NCBI GenBank assembly: GCA_035698665.1
Contig: DASSBN010000070.1
Coordinates: 1 to 31,351 of the forward strand
Source of the DNA: DATEOR01 sp035698665
GTDB taxonomy: Bacteria; Actinomycetota; Thermoleophilia; Gaiellales; Gaiellaceae
DNA: 31,351 nucleotides
Direction of reading: 5' to 3'
The stretch's first letter is position 1. Every line of letters starts with the position of its first letter. Position numbers and translations under genes: made by a program. Positions 7,335-12,843 of this stretch are shown here, piece by piece. The notes beneath the pieces were generated by a model. It was not told where the DNA came from. It ran no database searches and saw nothing but the letters and a program-made list of their open reading frames with translations.

Positions 7335-8375
7335 CTAGTACTTCACGTTCCGCATCTCGCGGTGCCGCCGGCGCCACTCCTTTCTCGCCTCCGAGCGCAG
7401 GCGTGCGTCCTTCCGGAGCTCGAGCGCCCGCAGCTCCCGCTGCAGCTTGAGGTAGCTGTCGAAGCGCTCGGCCGGGAGCGAGCCCTCCGCGATCGCCGCG
7501 CGCACGGCACACCCCGGCTCGTGGAGGTGCGTGCAGTCGCCGAACCGACACGTCGCCGCAAGCTCAGCGATGTCGGTGAATGTCGAATCGAGGACGCTCT
7601 CGTCTGCCCAGAGCGAGAGCTCCCGCATGCCAGGCGTGTCGAGGAGAAGTGCGCCTCCGGGAAGCGGCACGAGCTCGCGATTCGTCGTCGTGTGCCGGCC
7701 GCGGCCCTCCCTGCTCGTTTCCGCGGTCTTCAGGAGCTCCGTGCCGGCCAGCCGGTTGATCAGCGTCGATTTCCCGACTCCGGAGGAGCCGAGCAGGGCG
7801 ACCGTGCGTCCACGCCCGAGATAGGGGGCGAGCTCGTCCAGCGCCGCACCGGTCGCGGCGCTGACCGCATGCACGGGAATCCCGAAGGCGATCGCCTCGA
7901 CCTCGGCGAGGTCGCCCGCCGGATCAAAGGTCTTGTCGCTCTTGTTCACGACGATGACCGGATTCGCGCCGCTGTCCCACGCGGCGGTGAGGTAGCGCTC
8001 CAGGCGCCGCGGATTCAGGTCCTGCCCGAACGCCGTGACGAGGAAGATCGTGTCGACGTTCGCCGCCACCACCTGCGCGACCGTTCGCCGCCACGCCTCC
8101 TTGCGCGTGAACGTCGTCTTGCGCGGGAGGACCGCCTCGACGATGCCCTTCCGCTCGCCTTCGAGCTCTCGGACCGCGACCCAGTCTCCCGCCACGGGCA
8201 GGTCGAGCCCTTCCAGCTTCCCGGCGGGGAGACCTCCTATGCGCCCGTGCTCGGTGATGAGCTCGCACGGGCCGTGATGTCGCGCGACGACGCGCGCGGG
8301 AACGAGACCTTCTGCTTCATGTGGCCGAAACGCATCCGCGAAGAACGCGTCCCAGCCGAGATCTTCGAGCTGCAA
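7335..8375 (-). CDS. rsgA: Ribosome small-subunit-dependent GTPase A
   Basis: The 346-residue protein is a circularly permuted GTPase that assists late 30S ribosome maturation. An N-terminal OB-fold comes first (about 1-90, AGDWVAVRELEGE). It is followed by G4 NKSD, G5 VSAATG, G1/P-loop GSSGVGKST, the switch region GRGRHTTTN and G3 DTPGMREL, in the permuted order diagnostic of RsgA/YjeQ. A C-terminal zinc-binding element follows: CRFGDCTHLHEPGC. A basic tail (RKEWRRRHREMRN) is typical for rRNA contact. The start is TTG 8375, supported by GAAGGAG with a six-nucleotide spacing. Immediately upstream lie an intrinsic terminator and a 14-residue leader ORF, so expression may be attenuated. The length is normal for the family. 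Confidence 0.95.
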   Translation of the reverse strand: MQLEDLGWDAFFADAFRPHEAEGLVPARVVARHHGPCELITEHGRIGGLPAGKLEGLDLPVAGDWVAVRELEGERKGIVEAVLPRKTTFTRKEAWRRTVAQVVAANVDTIFLVTAFGQDLNPRRLERYLTAAWDSGANPVIVVNKSDKTFDPAGDLAEVEAIAFGIPVHAVSAATGAALDELAPYLGRGRTVALLGSSGVGKSTLINRLAGTELLKTAETSREGRGRHTTTNRELVPLPGGALLLDTPGMRELSLWADESVLDSTFTDIAELAATCRFGDCTHLHEPGCAVRAAIAEGSLPAERFDSYLKLQRELRALELRKDARLRSEARKEWRRRHREMRNVKY

Positions 8376-8400
8376 CGTGACTCCTTCGGCTTGAGGAACG

Positions 8401-8421
8401 AAAAAGCGCCCGGATGGGCGC
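8401..8421 (-). terminator. Rho-independent terminator upstream of rsgA
   Basis: Read on the minus strand this is a perfect 6-bp stem GCGCCC/GGGCGC with a 4-nt loop, followed directly by five T residues. It lies between the MOSC gene plus leader ORF and rsgA, 26 bp before the rsgA TTG. It either ends the GST-MOSC transcript or acts as an attenuator for rsgA. Confidence 0.8.
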
Positions 8422-8452
8422 GAACGGGGAGCCTCAGGAGCGGTTGCGGAAG

Positions 8453-8497
8453 CTAGCGCGTCCGACCGGAGGCTCGGCGGGTGCAGGAATCGGACAT
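8453..8497 (-). CDS. 14-residue leader peptide ORF with optimal ribosome-binding site
   Basis: The ORF encodes MSDSCTRRASGRTR and then TAG. It is preceded by AAAGGAGGT with 7 nt between GGAGG and ATG, one of the best ribosome-binding sites in the window and far better than those of most neighbouring genes. It starts 33 nt after the MOSC stop and ends about 32 nt before the intrinsic terminator that precedes rsgA. Five of 14 residues are Arg or Lys and one is Cys. The arrangement of strong RBS, very short ORF, terminator and gene is that of a transcription-attenuation leader; whether ribosome stalling on Arg codons or Cys matters is unknown. It could also be a free-standing small protein. No homologue is recognised. 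Confidence 0.5.
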   Translation of the reverse strand: MSDSCTRRASGRTR

Positions 8498-8529
8498 TTG
8501 CGAACCTCCTTTCGTCGGGGACGACCGGC

Positions 8530-9171
8530 TCAGCCTACAGGATCGCCCGTCCGCTTCAAGGCCCATTCCTGCCAGCCATCGGCGAGCTCGGGCGCGCGGA
8601 GCAGCACCGCGGCTCGGTTTCGCTCCTGGTGGTAGATGCGCGCGACGTCGCCCACGGTGAGCCCGTGCTCGGGCCGTTCGCCGACCAGAATCTCGTCGCC
8701 GGCGCCGATCTCGCCTTCCGCGACGATGCGAAGGTACGCGCCCGGCCGGCCCGCGGCCGCGAAGTGAACGGGAAAGGATGGATCCTCCATGCGCGCGCCG
8801 AGCTTCCAGCACGGGATCCGCGGCTGCGCCACCTCGAAAACCGTGCTGCCCACCTCCCACCGCTCACCGACGACCGCACCCGTCACGTCGATTCCCGCGA
8901 CCGTTAGGTTCTCGCCGAAGCTGCCGTGCTCGAGCCCGCGGCCGAGCTCGCGCTCCCACCAGTCGGTGTCTTCCCGCGCGTAGGCGTAGACGGCCTTGTC
9001 GGGCCCGCCGTGCACCTCGCGATTGGCCTGGTCGTCACCCGCGACGTTGACGCCGCGCACCGGCACGCGACCGTCGATCGGTGCCTTCCAGATGGATGTC
9101 TTCTCGCGGCGGCCGAGCCACTCGATCTCGCGAGGCGTGCCGACGTTGACCGAGAGCAGTTTTCCGCTCAC
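8530..9171 (-). CDS. MOSC domain-containing protein (YiiM-like)
   Basis: The 213-residue protein is a MOSC (molybdenum cofactor sulfurase C-terminal) domain of the stand-alone YiiM type. It shows GDDQANREVHGGPDKAVYAY, the DWWERELG helix, GSFGENLTV, the conserved cysteine motif PRIPCWKLG, GRPGAYLRIV and a C-terminal helical extension (LTVGDVARIYHQ). Such proteins bind the molybdenum cofactor, and some reduce N-hydroxylated compounds; the substrate here is unknown. The start is GTG 9171, which overlaps the TGA of the upstream GST gene as GTGA, so translation is coupled. The GST-MOSC pairing suggests a small detoxification operon. The gene is followed by a leader ORF and a terminator. Confidence 0.9.
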   Translation of the reverse strand: MSGKLLSVNVGTPREIEWLGRREKTSIWKAPIDGRVPVRGVNVAGDDQANREVHGGPDKAVYAYAREDTDWWERELGRGLEHGSFGENLTVAGIDVTGAVVGERWEVGSTVFEVAQPRIPCWKLGARMEDPSFPVHFAAAGRPGAYLRIVAEGEIGAGDEILVGERPEHGLTVGDVARIYHQERNRAAVLLRAPELADGWQEWALKRTGDPVG

Positions 9172-9773
9172 GGCAGCGGCTCCAGGTCGTTCATGAAGCG
9201 GGGTTGTGCCTCGACGCGCTCGATCCAGGCTGCGATCGCGGGCCGGCTGTCCATGTCCACGACCTCGTGCGCCACGTGCGTGTAGCCGTAGGTCGCGATG
9301 TCCGCGACGGTGTAGCGCCCGGCGGCGAGGAAGTCGTGCTCCGCGAGGTGGGCCTCCAGAGAGTCGAGTGCCTCGTTCGCCCAGGCGATGCGGTGCTCGT
9401 AGGCATCAGGCCGCTCGGCGTCGCGTCCTCGCCATTGCATCACGCGTGCGGTCGCGATCGACGGCTCGAGCTGGTTCTGCTCGAAGAAAAGCCACTGCCA
9501 CACCCGGGCGCACTCCAGGCGGTCGTCCGGAAGGAACTCGGTGCCTTCGGAGAGGAAGAGGAGGATCGCGCCGGATTCGGCGATGAACGTCCCGTCGTCG
9601 AGCTCGAGGACGGGCACGCGCCCTGCAGGGTTTCGCTTGCGATGCTCCGGCTCCAGGGCGGCGCCGGCGAAGATGTCGACGAGAGCGCGCTCGGACGGCA
9701 CGTCCAGCTGTGCGAGTAGCAGCCGCGCCTTGTAGCAGTTCCCGGAGGCCGGGTGGTCGTACAGTCTCAGCAC
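9168..9773 (-). CDS. Glutathione S-transferase family protein
   Basis: The 201-residue product has the thioredoxin-like N-terminal domain (LRLYDHPASGNCYKARLLL, then the cis-Pro region NPAGRVPVLELDDG and the ESGAI motif). The all-helical C-terminal domain has the N-capping motif FLAAGRYTVADIATYGY. Ser or Cys in ASGNCYK is the plausible thiol-activating position. Actinobacteria usually lack glutathione, so the physiological thiol may be different; this is inference. The only usable start is GTG 9773, just 4 nt from the GTG of the divergent nuclease gene, so its promoter must lie inside that gene or the message is leaderless. The stop overlaps the MOSC start. Confidence 0.9.
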   Translation of the reverse strand: MLRLYDHPASGNCYKARLLLAQLDVPSERALVDIFAGAALEPEHRKRNPAGRVPVLELDDGTFIAESGAILLFLSEGTEFLPDDRLECARVWQWLFFEQNQLEPSIATARVMQWRGRDAERPDAYEHRIAWANEALDSLEAHLAEHDFLAAGRYTVADIATYGYTHVAHEVVDMDSRPAIAAWIERVEAQPRFMNDLEPLP

Positions 9774-9777
9774 GCCC

Positions 9778-10107
9778 GTGAGCCAAACAGTTCTCGTCGA
9801 CGCGCGCAACGTGCTGCGCTCGCGCTGGCCGAACATCCCCGAGGAGGAGCTCGTGCGGCTCGTGCAGGAGTGGGCGGCGGGCGAGGGCGTCGAGCCCGAG
9901 ATCGTCTTCGACGGAGAGGCGCCCGCGGGCGGGATCGGCACCGGGGGCGAGAGCGCCGACGACTGGATCGCGCGCCGGGCCCGCGAGCTCGAGGGCGCGT
10001 ACTGGCTCGTCACCTCCGATCGGGAGCTACGGGAGCGCGCCGGCGGTAGGGCCGGCCGCGTGATCGGCGGCGGCGCGTTTGCATCGCTCCTCCTCGGGGA
10101 TCGCTAG
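9778..10107 (+). CDS. NYN/PIN-like ribonuclease domain protein (YacP-like)
   Basis: The 109-residue protein fits a compact NYN/PIN-like fold. It has VLVDARNVLRSRWPN at the N-terminus (first acidic residue), EPEIVFDGEAP (second acid), SADDWIARRA (paired acids) and WLVTSDRELRERA (final SD motif). These four acidic clusters are the expected Mg-binding residues of this nuclease superfamily. YacP-like proteins are linked to RNA processing. The start is GTG 9778; a -10-like TACAGT sits at 9760-9765, suggesting a leaderless or nearly leaderless transcript. The stop is 3 nt before the GTG of udgX, so the two genes form an operon. Confidence 0.8.
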   Translation: MSQTVLVDARNVLRSRWPNIPEEELVRLVQEWAAGEGVEPEIVFDGEAPAGGIGTGGESADDWIARRARELEGAYWLVTSDRELRERAGGRAGRVIGGGAFASLLLGDR

Positions 10108-10110
10108 GGG

Positions 10111-10728
10111 GTGGGAACGGCTCCCGTCCCGGACACGTCGAACCTGCCGAAACTTCGCGAAGCCGCGGCGGGGTGCAAGGCGTGTGACCTGTGGAAAACA
10201 GGCACGCAGACGGTTTTCGGCGAGGGGTTGAAGAGTGCAGAGATCGTCTTCGTCGGAGAGCAGCCGGGCGACAAGGAGGATCTCGCCGGGAAGCCCTTCG
10301 TCGGCCCCGCCGGACGCGTTTTCGACGAGGGCCTGGACGCCGCCGGGATAGACCGCCGGCTCGCGTTCGTCACGAATGCGGTCAAGCACTTCAAGTGGGA
10401 GCCGCGCGGGAAGCGCCGGATCCACCAGAAGCCCAATGCGGCCGAGCTCGCGGCCTGCAGACCCTGGCTGGATGCGGAGCTCGAGGCCGTCCGGCCCAGG
10501 GTTCTCGTCGCCCTCGGAGCGACCGCGGCGCAGGCGCTCCTCGGCCGCCAGTTCCGCGTGACGAAGGACAGGGGGAGGCCCGTCGAGTCCGACCTCGCGC
10601 CCTACGTGATTGCGACGGTGCATCCCTCGTCGATTCTCCGCCAGCGGACCGACGACGAGCGCCAGGCCGCGATGGACGATTTCGTCGCTGATCTGCGCGT
10701 GGTTGCCAAGCTTCTGGCCAGAGCCTGA
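10111..10728 (+). CDS. UdgX family uracil-DNA binding protein
   Basis: The 205-residue protein belongs to the family-4-like uracil-DNA glycosylase superfamily. It has the UdgX-specific features GEQPGDKED (49-57, instead of GEAPG) and the insertion loop KRRIH (101-105). In the mycobacterial prototype the loop His forms a covalent bond with the DNA after uracil excision, so UdgX stays cross-linked rather than turning over. HPSS (171-174) is the C-terminal catalytic motif. Cysteines for the Fe-S cluster are visible at C22, C25 and C116; no fourth Cys is obvious. The role inferred from the family is uracil sequestration or repair. It follows the NYN nuclease gene with a 3-nt gap. The GTG start is accepted although the ribosome-binding site is weak. 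Confidence 0.92.
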   Translation: MGTAPVPDTSNLPKLREAAAGCKACDLWKTGTQTVFGEGLKSAEIVFVGEQPGDKEDLAGKPFVGPAGRVFDEGLDAAGIDRRLAFVTNAVKHFKWEPRGKRRIHQKPNAAELAACRPWLDAELEAVRPRVLVALGATAAQALLGRQFRVTKDRGRPVESDLAPYVIATVHPSSILRQRTDDERQAAMDDFVADLRVVAKLLARA

Positions 10729-10824
10729 GCGCGGGCTTCTCCACAGGGTTATCCGCAAGCGACGATAGTCACGTTTTTCGCAGCATTCATAAGGTTTTCC
10801 GCGGGCGCGCCCGTTGACCTCACT

Positions 10825-10838
10825 CCCTCGAACGAGGG
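10825..10838. promoter_or_regulatory. Palindrome CCCTC-N4-GAGGG upstream of the LuxR gene (putative operator)
   Basis: CCCTCGAACGAGGG is a perfect palindrome-like dyad 39 bp before the ATG of the small LuxR protein. It lies in the spacer of a possible promoter: TTGACC at 10814-10819, then 17 nt, then a poor -10 GGTAAG. The same CCCTC-N4-GAGGG arrangement recurs at 11254-11267 beyond the gene. The dyad size fits a LuxR-type HTH dimer, so autoregulation is inferred. Confidence 0.5.
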
Positions 10839-10876
10839 TAAGGAAACGGGATGAGGGTGCCGATTTTTCGCTCACG

Positions 10877-11212
10877 ATGGACGCTGCCGAGCGCAAAGAC
10901 ATCCTGTCTCGATACCTGGACCACGCACGCCGCTTCGACGAGGCGGCCGCGCGCCGGTCAACACAGGAGCAGGAAGCTGAGGTCATCCCGTTCACGCCCC
11001 CGCTCAGGGAGCTCGAGCAGGAGCCCACAATGCGCGAAATCGAGGTTCTGCAGCTGATTTCAGACGGTCTAGTGAACCGCGAGATCGGCGTGCGCCTCTA
11101 CCTCTCCGAGGAGACGGTGAAGTCGCACGTGCGGCACCTTCTGGCGAAACTGCAGGCGCGCAGCCGCGCGCATGCGGTCGCAATCGGTTTCAGGCGCGGC
11201 CTGATCGCCTAG
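10877..11212 (+). CDS. Small LuxR-type HTH transcriptional regulator
   Basis: The 111-residue protein has an N-terminal helical, charged stretch (DILSRYLDHARRFDEAAARR) and a C-terminal LuxR/NarL-type HTH (about 45-111). The HTH shows MREIEVLQLISDGLVNREIG, the recognition helix region SEETVKSHVRHLLAKL and ARSRAHAVAIGFR. It lacks a receiver or ATPase domain, so its input signal is unknown and it may be constitutive or bind a partner. ATG 10877 is preferred over an upstream TTG (10814), because that TTG is better read as part of a -35 element and the palindrome would fall in the coding sequence. No clear Shine-Dalgarno is present. Matching palindromes on both sides suggest autoregulation and control of the flanking genes. 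Confidence 0.8.
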   Translation: MDAAERKDILSRYLDHARRFDEAAARRSTQEQEAEVIPFTPPLRELEQEPTMREIEVLQLISDGLVNREIGVRLYLSEETVKSHVRHLLAKLQARSRAHAVAIGFRRGLIA

Positions 11213-11253
11213 CGACCAGGTTTTCCACGCAATCCACAGCCTAGACCCAGAAT

Positions 11254-11267
11254 CCCTCTAGCGAGGG
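11254..11267. promoter_or_regulatory. Second CCCTC-N4-GAGGG palindrome, downstream of the LuxR gene (putative operator)
   Basis: CCCTCTAGCGAGGG, extended by AT on each side to a longer dyad (ATCCCTC/GAGGGAT). It has the same half-sites and 4-nt spacing as the copy at 10825-10838. There is no T tract next to it, so a terminator is less likely than an operator. It sits between the LuxR gene and the 28-residue minus-strand peptide gene. Confidence 0.45.
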
Positions 11268-11305
11268 ATGCTGGCGGTTGTGGAAAAACTCAGACTAAGC
11301 GGGCT

Positions 11306-11392
11306 TTACCAGACCTTGCTAGCGCCGGCGATGGACGCCAGAGAGGCCAGGGTAGCGACAACACCAGCGAACGCCACTCTCCAACGAAGCAT
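11306..11392 (-). CDS. 28-residue hydrophobic peptide with strong ribosome-binding site
   Basis: This minus-strand ORF starts MLRWRVAFAGVV and continues as an Ala/Leu/Ser/Gly-rich single hydrophobic segment ending GASKVW and TAA. It is preceded by GGAGG with a 5-nt spacer (11402-11398), a textbook Shine-Dalgarno. Basic residues at 3 and 5 before the segment suggest an N-in single-pass membrane peptide or a minimal signal-like peptide. It is divergent from the HD-GYP gene and faces the palindrome at 11254-11267. I do not recognise a family; possible roles are a membrane regulator, a toxin-like peptide or a subunit of a membrane complex. A weak dyad followed by TTTTT (around 11283-11300) could terminate it. 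Confidence 0.6.
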   Translation of the reverse strand: MLRWRVAFAGVVATLASLASIAGASKVW

Positions 11393-11408
11393 TTGTTCCT
11401 CCGTCGCG

Positions 11409-11422
11409 GGGGGATAACGGCC
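11409..11422 (+). promoter_or_regulatory. 14-mer GGGGGATAACGGCC upstream of the HD-GYP gene
   Basis: The sequence recurs exactly, in the same gene-relative orientation, at 15489-15502 upstream of the MalT-like regulator gene. Here it lies 39 bp before the proposed TTG start (11462), with a -10-like TTATAC at 11431-11436 between them. It may be a shared operator or promoter element of the two genes. Confidence 0.4.
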
Positions 11423-11461
11423 GGGAGAGCTTATACCCCTTTTGGGGGACTTTCAAGACAA

Positions 11462-12841
11462 TTGACCACTTTCGCAGAAACTCACCCCCAGCCGACTAAA
11501 TCATCCGTTTCCCCAGGAACCAAGCTGTTTGCTGGCTCTTTGGTCGCCGCGGCCATCCTCATGGTCGGTTTCCTGGTTGATGCCGATTCCACGCTTGAAG
11601 GCAGTCCGCTAGCGCTGGCCGCACTCTGCATCGTCGCCCTTGTGGCAGAACGGCAGAGCGTCTTCATTTCCCCGAGTACGCAGGTTTCGGTATCCGTCCT
11701 TCCGTTGCTCTTTGCAGCGGTGGTATATGGGCCGTTTGCCGCAATGGTCGTGGGCGCGTTTGCGATGCTCGCTGACTTCGGGCCGCCCTTCACTCGATGG
11801 GTCATCTGGACAGCCTCGCGCTCGCTCGTAGGTGGTCTTGCCGGGATCGCCGCCGTTGCCGTGATCCCGGATGGCGCATCCTTCATGCATCTGCTGGTCG
11901 GCGTCGTAGTCGTGGCACTGGTTGAGGCCACCGCGGACCTCTGTCTCGCGTCTCTAACTGCTGTCGTGCGAAACAAGCCGCTCTCTGACGTGACTCAATC
12001 GACCAGTCGCGTCGCATTCGGAACGGTTTCGCTTTATGCGCCGATCATCGCGGTGCTCGCATATGCATATGCGGAGATCTCACCGTGGACGCTCCTTTTC
12101 TTCTTTGTGCCCGCGATCGCTGCACAGCGCTTGTTCGTTCTGTACCAGGAGCAGCGTCGATTGGCGGACGACCTTGCCGAAGCAAATGATCGCTTGGAGG
12201 GCGCCGGCCTTTCTTTTGCTACCGCTCTAGTGGCGGCGCTCGATGCTCGGGATCAATACACAGCGGGTCATTCCGCCTGTGTCGCAATCTACGCGCGGGA
12301 TATTGCCGCGAGACTTGGGTTGTCTGAGGAAGAGCAGCACATCGCCCATCTATCCGGCCTTGTCCACGACGTTGGCAAAGTCGGCCTACCGGCCGGTCTC
12401 CTTGAGAAGCCGGGGGCGTTGACGCTCGAGGAACGGCGGATCATGGAGGAGCACTCTGCGATCGGCGAGAGGATCCTCTCGAACGTTGACGGTTATTCCG
12501 AGATTGCAAAGATTGTGCGACATCATCACGAACGTGTCGACGGTCAGGGATATCCAGACAAGCTCCCCATCGAGGACGTCCCGCTGATCTCGAGAATCAT
12601 TGCAGTGGCTGATGCCTATGACGCGATGACGTCCGGTCGCCCGTATCGGGATGCTATGCCAAGTCGAGTTGCGCGAATGCGCCTGGCTCAAGCAGTGGGC
12701 ACCCAATTTGACACCACGGTCGTTGCTGCTTTCGAAGCAATATTGGCCACCGCAGACGAGGCTTATCTCACCGGCGATCGCGCAGACTTCGAACCCGAGA
12801 CGCAGTGGAACGCCTCAATGGCGGCCGTTGCCGCCGGCTAG
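11462..12841 (+). CDS. Membrane-anchored HD-GYP phosphohydrolase (probable c-di-GMP phosphodiesterase)
   Basis: From TTG 11462 the product is 459 residues. The N-terminal 220 or so residues form about seven hydrophobic helices of a MASE-like sensory membrane domain. A short coiled linker (YQEQRRLADDLAEANDRLEGA) leads into an HD-GYP domain. That domain has HSACVAIYA, the HDVGK pair near residue 301, HHHERVDGQGYPDKL near 357-370 and IAVADAYDAMTSGRPYR. All canonical metal and GYP residues are present, so c-di-GMP hydrolysis is expected. An upstream in-frame TTG (11393) is rejected, because it would abut the divergent peptide ATG and place the 14-mer and the -10-like TTATAC in the coding region. 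Codon usage is noticeably less GC-rich than in flanking genes. It converges on the MalT-like gene with a 2-nt gap. Confidence 0.88.
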   Translation: MTTFAETHPQPTKSSVSPGTKLFAGSLVAAAILMVGFLVDADSTLEGSPLALAALCIVALVAERQSVFISPSTQVSVSVLPLLFAAVVYGPFAAMVVGAFAMLADFGPPFTRWVIWTASRSLVGGLAGIAAVAVIPDGASFMHLLVGVVVVALVEATADLCLASLTAVVRNKPLSDVTQSTSRVAFGTVSLYAPIIAVLAYAYAEISPWTLLFFFVPAIAAQRLFVLYQEQRRLADDLAEANDRLEGAGLSFATALVAALDARDQYTAGHSACVAIYARDIAARLGLSEEEQHIAHLSGLVHDVGKVGLPAGLLEKPGALTLEERRIMEEHSAIGERILSNVDGYSEIAKIVRHHHERVDGQGYPDKLPIEDVPLISRIIAVADAYDAMTSGRPYRDAMPSRVARMRLAQAVGTQFDTTVVAAFEAILATADEAYLTGDRADFEPETQWNASMAAVAAG

Positions 12842-12843
12842 GG

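Larger units (their letters stand above)
10737..11287. promoter_or_regulatory. Cluster of DnaA-box-like 9-mers around the small LuxR gene
   Basis: The two gaps flanking the small LuxR-type gene hold repeated near-matches to the DnaA box TTWTCCACA. They are TTCTCCACA (10737-10745), TTATCCGCA (10749-10757), TTTTCCACG (11221-11229) and, on the minus strand, a perfect TTTTCCACA (11287-11279). Weaker ones are at about 10774, 10795 and 11230. dnaA, dnaN, gyrB and rpmH are absent, so I do not call an origin. It could be a DnaA-responsive promoter region or a titration locus, or chance in a locally AT-richer gap. Confidence 0.35.

Noticed and set aside
10814..10876. TTG 10814 as start of the small LuxR protein
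   Set aside because: The TTG belongs to a TTGACC -35-like hexamer, and the resulting N-terminus covers the palindrome.
10737..11287. Chromosomal origin of replication
   Set aside because: dnaA, dnaN, recF, gyrB, parA and rpmH are absent and the gaps are not strongly AT-rich; only a box-like cluster can be claimed.
11393..11461. Upstream TTG start of the HD-GYP protein at 11393
   Set aside because: It would sit next to the ATG of the divergent peptide gene and include the 14-mer and -10-like sequence as coding; the extra residues are not hydrophobic or family-like.
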